NCBI GenBank assembly: GCA_050480705.1
Contig: JBJHAX010000031.1
Span: forward strand, 1 to 25,257
Direction of reading: 5' to 3'
Source: JBJHAX01 sp050480705
GTDB lineage: Bacteria > Actinomycetota > Nitriliruptoria > Nitriliruptorales > Nitriliruptoraceae
DNA length: 25,257 nt
Part shown: piece after piece, positions 23,161-25,257 of the stretch
How positions within the stretch are numbered: the first letter of the stretch is position 1
Layout of the letters: the number at the start of each line of letters is the position of its first letter
The notes under the pieces: model-generated
Told to the model about the DNA's origin: nothing
The model's input: only the letters and a program-made list of their open reading frames with translations
Database searches by the model: none
Program-made: the position numbers and the translations under genes

Positions 23161-23658
23161 GTGCCACCGAGGCAGTGCCCGGCGTGCGGACGATTTCTCA
23201 GCAACGCGTTCGTGATCGCCCTTCGCGAGCAGGCACAGCCGTGCCCCGGCTGTGAGGAGACGCTCGACGACACGACGTTCGCCGACGACATCGTCGCCCA
23301 GGCCGCTGACGCACCGTCCGGGGTGTCCTCCGACGGCTCGCCTGGTGCACCTGCGCACGATTCGGTCGGCGCGCCTGCCGACGATCCAGCTGGTGATGAC
23401 ACCGACGATGCCGCCAAAGCGGGCGCCGACGTCGACGATGTGCTCGACGGCTGGGACACCGACACCGATGCAGCGCGTGCGTCGCTCGTGGCACCACCGT
23501 TTCCGACCGACACCGCGTGGATGGCGGCCGGCGCCGGCGCGGGGGCGTTGTTCGGCGCGCTGGTGGCCCTGCGCCGTGTCCGCGGTGCCCTCGTCGGCGG
23601 ACTGTTGGGCGCGCTCATCGTCGCGGCATTGCGGCGGGTATGGCGCCTCGAGGACTGA
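23161..23658 (+). CDS. Zinc-ribbon protein with two C-terminal membrane helices, function unknown
   Basis: Two adjacent GTG codons (23158, 23161) could start it; GGAG at 23151-23154 gives the better six-base spacing to 23161, hence 165 residues. The N-terminus has CPAC (6-9) and CPGC (28-31), a short zinc-ribbon pair 19 residues apart around a hydrophobic helix. Residues about 35-110 are an acidic, Asp/Ala/Pro-rich disordered linker. Two Gly/Ala-rich helices follow at about 119-137 and 140-156 with a short basic turn between (RRVRG), typical of a tight hairpin in the membrane. I recognise no named family. Its place between mazG and eno suggests no clear function. The enolase promoter lies just downstream. 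Confidence 0.8.
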   Translation: MPPRQCPACGRFLSNAFVIALREQAQPCPGCEETLDDTTFADDIVAQAADAPSGVSSDGSPGAPAHDSVGAPADDPAGDDTDDAAKAGADVDDVLDGWDTDTDAARASLVAPPFPTDTAWMAAGAGAGALFGALVALRRVRGALVGGLLGALIVAALRRVWRLED

Positions 23659-23688
23659 TCGCGACACACGTGTTGCTGGTGTGACACA

Positions 23689-23700
23689 TGTTGCGCAACA
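23689..23700. promoter_or_regulatory. 12-bp perfect palindrome over the eno -35 element
   Basis: TGTTGCGCAACA is self-complementary and contains the proposed -35 TTGCGC. A further TGTTG lies at 23671-23675, and CAACAGTGTTG (23740-23750) is an 11-base odd palindrome of the same TGTTG/CAACA half-sites. The repeated half-sites suggest an operator, but no regulator can be named. Confidence 0.45.
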
Positions 23701-23719
23701 CGAGGAGTGTGCGTAGGGT
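23691..23719 (+). promoter_or_regulatory. Promoter of eno
   Basis: TTGCGC at 23691-23696 and TAGGGT at 23714-23719 are separated by 17 bases. Transcription would start near 23726, giving a leader of about 140 bases before GTG 23865. I see no recognised riboswitch in the leader, only the second palindrome at 23740-23750. Confidence 0.55.
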
Positions 23720-23739
23720 GATCGTGCGACTGCGCCCCG

Positions 23740-23750
23740 CAACAGTGTTG
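23740..23750. repeat. 11-bp palindrome (CAACA-G-TGTTG) in the eno leader
   Basis: The half-sites match those of the palindrome over the -35. Located about 15 bases after the predicted transcription start, it could be a second operator half or a small RNA hairpin with a one-base loop (unlikely to fold). Confidence 0.4.
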
Positions 23751-23864
23751 ACGCGGCGGATCGTCGGTGCGCAGCCCGCGAGAACGCAGCGAAACGACCT
23801 GCGACGTCCCGCCCCCGTCGCGCACCATCGCCCCGACCTGCCGTAACGACGAGGTGCAACCAAC

Positions 23865-25154
23865 GTGACCGCCATCATCAGTGCCGTCCTCGCCCGGGAG
23901 ATCCTCGACAGCCGCGGAAACCCGACGGTCGAGGTCGACGTGCGGCTCGACGACGGCAGCGTCGGTCGTGCCGCCGTGCCCTCGGGGGCGTCGACCGGTG
24001 AATCCGAAGCCGTTGAGCTGCGCGACGCCGACACGTCGCGCTATCTCGGCAAAGGGGTCGTCACCGCCGTGCGCAACGTCAACACGGTGCTCGCGGACGC
24101 GCTGATCGGACAGCCGGCGGACCGCCAGCGTGAAATCGACCTGACGCTTCGCGCCGTCGACGGCACCGACAACAAGTCCAACATGGGCGCCAACGCGATC
24201 CTCGGCGTGTCGCTCGCGGCCGCCAAGGCCGCCGCCGCCTCCCATCGGCTGCCCCTCTACAGCTACCTCGGCGGCCCCAACGCACACCTGCTGCCCACCC
24301 CCTGCATGAACCTGCTCAACGGCGGCAGCCACGCAACCAGCAGCGTCGACTTCCAGGAGTTCATGGTCGTTCCGGTCGGAGCCCCCAGTTTCCGCGAGGC
24401 GCTGCGCATGGGCACCGAGGTCTACCACCACCTGCGCGGCGTGCTCAACGACCGGGGACTGTCGACCGGGCTCGGCGACGAAGGCGGCTTCGCGCCCGAC
24501 CTCGCCTCGAACGTCGACGCGCTCGATCTGCTCATGGCGGCGATCGAGCAGGCCGGCTTCGAGCCCGGTGAGGAGATGGCGATCGCGCTCGACCCGGCGG
24601 CGAGCGAGTTCCGCCGCGACGGCGCCTACCACCTCGACGGGGAGGGGCGGGTGCTGTCGTCCGAAGAGCTGGTCGAGCTGTGGGTCGACCTCGTCGGGCG
24701 CTACCCGATCGTGTCGATCGAGGACGGGCTGGGCGAAGACGACTGGGACGGGTTCGTCAACCTGACCAGCCAGCTCGGCGCGCGCGTGCAGATCGTCGGC
24801 GACGACCTGCTCGTGACCAACCCGAGGTTCGTGGAGCGCGCGATCGAACTCGGCGCGGCGAACAGCGTGCTGGTGAAGGTCAACCAGATCGGCACGCTCA
24901 GCGAGACGCTCGACACGATCACGCTCGCCCACCGCGCGAGCTGGACGACGATGATCAGCCACCGTTCAGGTGAGACCGAGGACGCGACCATCGCCGACAT
25001 CGCCGTCGCGGTCAACGCCGGGCAGATCAAGACCGGCGCTCCTGCACGCTCGGATCGTGTCGCGAAGTACAACCAGCTGCTGCGCATCGAGGAACGCCTG
25101 GGTGACACCGCCCGCTACGCCGGTGCGTCCGCGTTCGTCCGACGAAGCGGCTGA
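23865..25154 (+). CDS. eno: Enolase (phosphopyruvate hydratase)
   Basis: The 429-residue enzyme starts at GTG 23865, with a weak GAGG ten bases upstream. It has the full family length. Landmarks are ILDSRGNPTVEVDV near the N-terminus, PSGASTGESEAVELRD, NLLNGGSHA, DFQEFMVVP, the catalytic GDEGGFAPDL region, ALDPAASEF, SIEDGLGEDDWDGF with metal-binding Asp/Glu, VGDDLLVTN, the catalytic lysine in VLVKVNQIGT, and the signature SHRSGETED. It converts 2-phosphoglycerate to phosphoenolpyruvate in glycolysis. Its own promoter seems to lie in the 206-base gap upstream. The next gene starts six bases after its stop, the usual eno-ftsB arrangement. Confidence 0.98.
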   Translation: MTAIISAVLAREILDSRGNPTVEVDVRLDDGSVGRAAVPSGASTGESEAVELRDADTSRYLGKGVVTAVRNVNTVLADALIGQPADRQREIDLTLRAVDGTDNKSNMGANAILGVSLAAAKAAAASHRLPLYSYLGGPNAHLLPTPCMNLLNGGSHATSSVDFQEFMVVPVGAPSFREALRMGTEVYHHLRGVLNDRGLSTGLGDEGGFAPDLASNVDALDLLMAAIEQAGFEPGEEMAIALDPAASEFRRDGAYHLDGEGRVLSSEELVELWVDLVGRYPIVSIEDGLGEDDWDGFVNLTSQLGARVQIVGDDLLVTNPRFVERAIELGAANSVLVKVNQIGTLSETLDTITLAHRASWTTMISHRSGETEDATIADIAVAVNAGQIKTGAPARSDRVAKYNQLLRIEERLGDTARYAGASAFVRRSG

Positions 25155-25160
25155 CCGACC

Positions 25161-25257
25161 ATGGCCGGTGTCCAGCGCCCCGTTCGCGCAGCCGCGCCGC
25201 GCACCGATCGGGCGCGCGGCACGACGCGCCGCGGCGCGACCAGGGCCGGTGCGGGTG
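25161..25257 (+). CDS. Start of a probable FtsB/DivIC-type septum formation protein (truncated by window edge)
   Basis: An open frame from ATG 25161 runs to the window end, 32 codons. It starts MAGVQRPVRAAAPR and is Arg/Ala-rich, as are the cytoplasmic N-termini of actinobacterial FtsB/DivIC proteins. Neither the membrane helix nor the coiled coil is reached. The call rests mainly on the conserved eno-divIC order and the six-base spacing; no ribosome site is obvious. Confidence 0.5.
   Translation, partial: MAGVQRPVRAAAPRTDRARGTTRRGATRAGAG

Noticed and set aside
22692..24962. A 756-codon minus-strand open frame opposite mazG and eno
   Set aside because: The eno and mazG frames on the plus strand are unmistakable; the opposite frame is compositionally odd and has no recognisable motif or ribosome site.
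1..25257. CRISPR arrays, insertion sequences, prophage or defence genes
   Set aside because: No repeated spacer pattern, transposase, integrase, terminal inverted repeats or recognised defence domains were seen on either strand.

Overview
The window is about 25 kb of very GC-rich, densely coding chromosomal DNA with no mobile element, CRISPR array, tRNA or rRNA that I can recognise. I find 24 complete or partial protein genes plus the first 32 codons of another at the right edge. An Rpf/RpfB-type cell-wall lytic enzyme, a DUF4191 membrane protein, TAnnnT -10 boxes, leaderless starts and 15 GTG against 8 ATG starts all point to Actinomycetota. The gene order rpf ... glmU-prs-rplY-pth ... mfd ... 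surA-like/mazG-eno-(ftsB-like) is the conserved actinobacterial housekeeping neighbourhood known from Mycobacterium and Streptomyces. A deep lineage such as Nitriliruptoria or Acidimicrobiia is my guess only.

Left part (1-5735) is accessory. It holds the 3' part of an AfsR/MalT-like ATPase-TPR regulator, a histidine-rich secreted or membrane-anchored protein with a DUF7010 membrane protein just downstream, a convergent NatAB-like ABC exporter on the minus strand, a VOC-family protein and an MmcQ/YjbR-family protein.

Middle part (5843-17358) is the housekeeping block. An RpfB-like protein is followed by a small ICMT-family methyltransferase and a convergent SLC13/DASS transporter. Then come glmU (UDP-GlcNAc for the wall), prs (PRPP), rplY (ribosomal protein bL25), pth (peptidyl-tRNA hydrolase), a DUF4191 protein and mfd (transcription-coupled repair). 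The last three are translationally coupled by overlapping stop and start codons.

Right part (17381-25257): a metal-homeostasis cassette sits where surA/mazG would normally follow mfd. It has an MFS transporter coupled by a 4-base overlap to a zinc/manganese-type ABC ATPase on the minus strand, the matching ABC-3 permease divergent on the plus strand, and a Fur/Zur-family repressor convergent to the permease. No substrate-binding protein is present. The ATPase-permease intergenic region has a good sigma-A promoter with overlapping dyads in its spacer, a candidate operator for both arms. The conserved block then resumes with a PpiC/SurA lipoprotein, a MazG protein with what looks like a decayed tetrapyrrole-methylase N-terminus, a zinc-ribbon membrane protein, eno, and the start of what is probably ftsB/divIC.

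I see no clear undescribed defence or mobile system. The most interesting items are the split metal-transport cassette with its shared control region, the His-rich beta-grasp-like protein with its DUF7010 partner, the palindrome-bearing eno promoter with a long leader, and the two apparently leaderless genes (rpf and the Fur homologue). No stretch longer than 300 bases lacks a gene.
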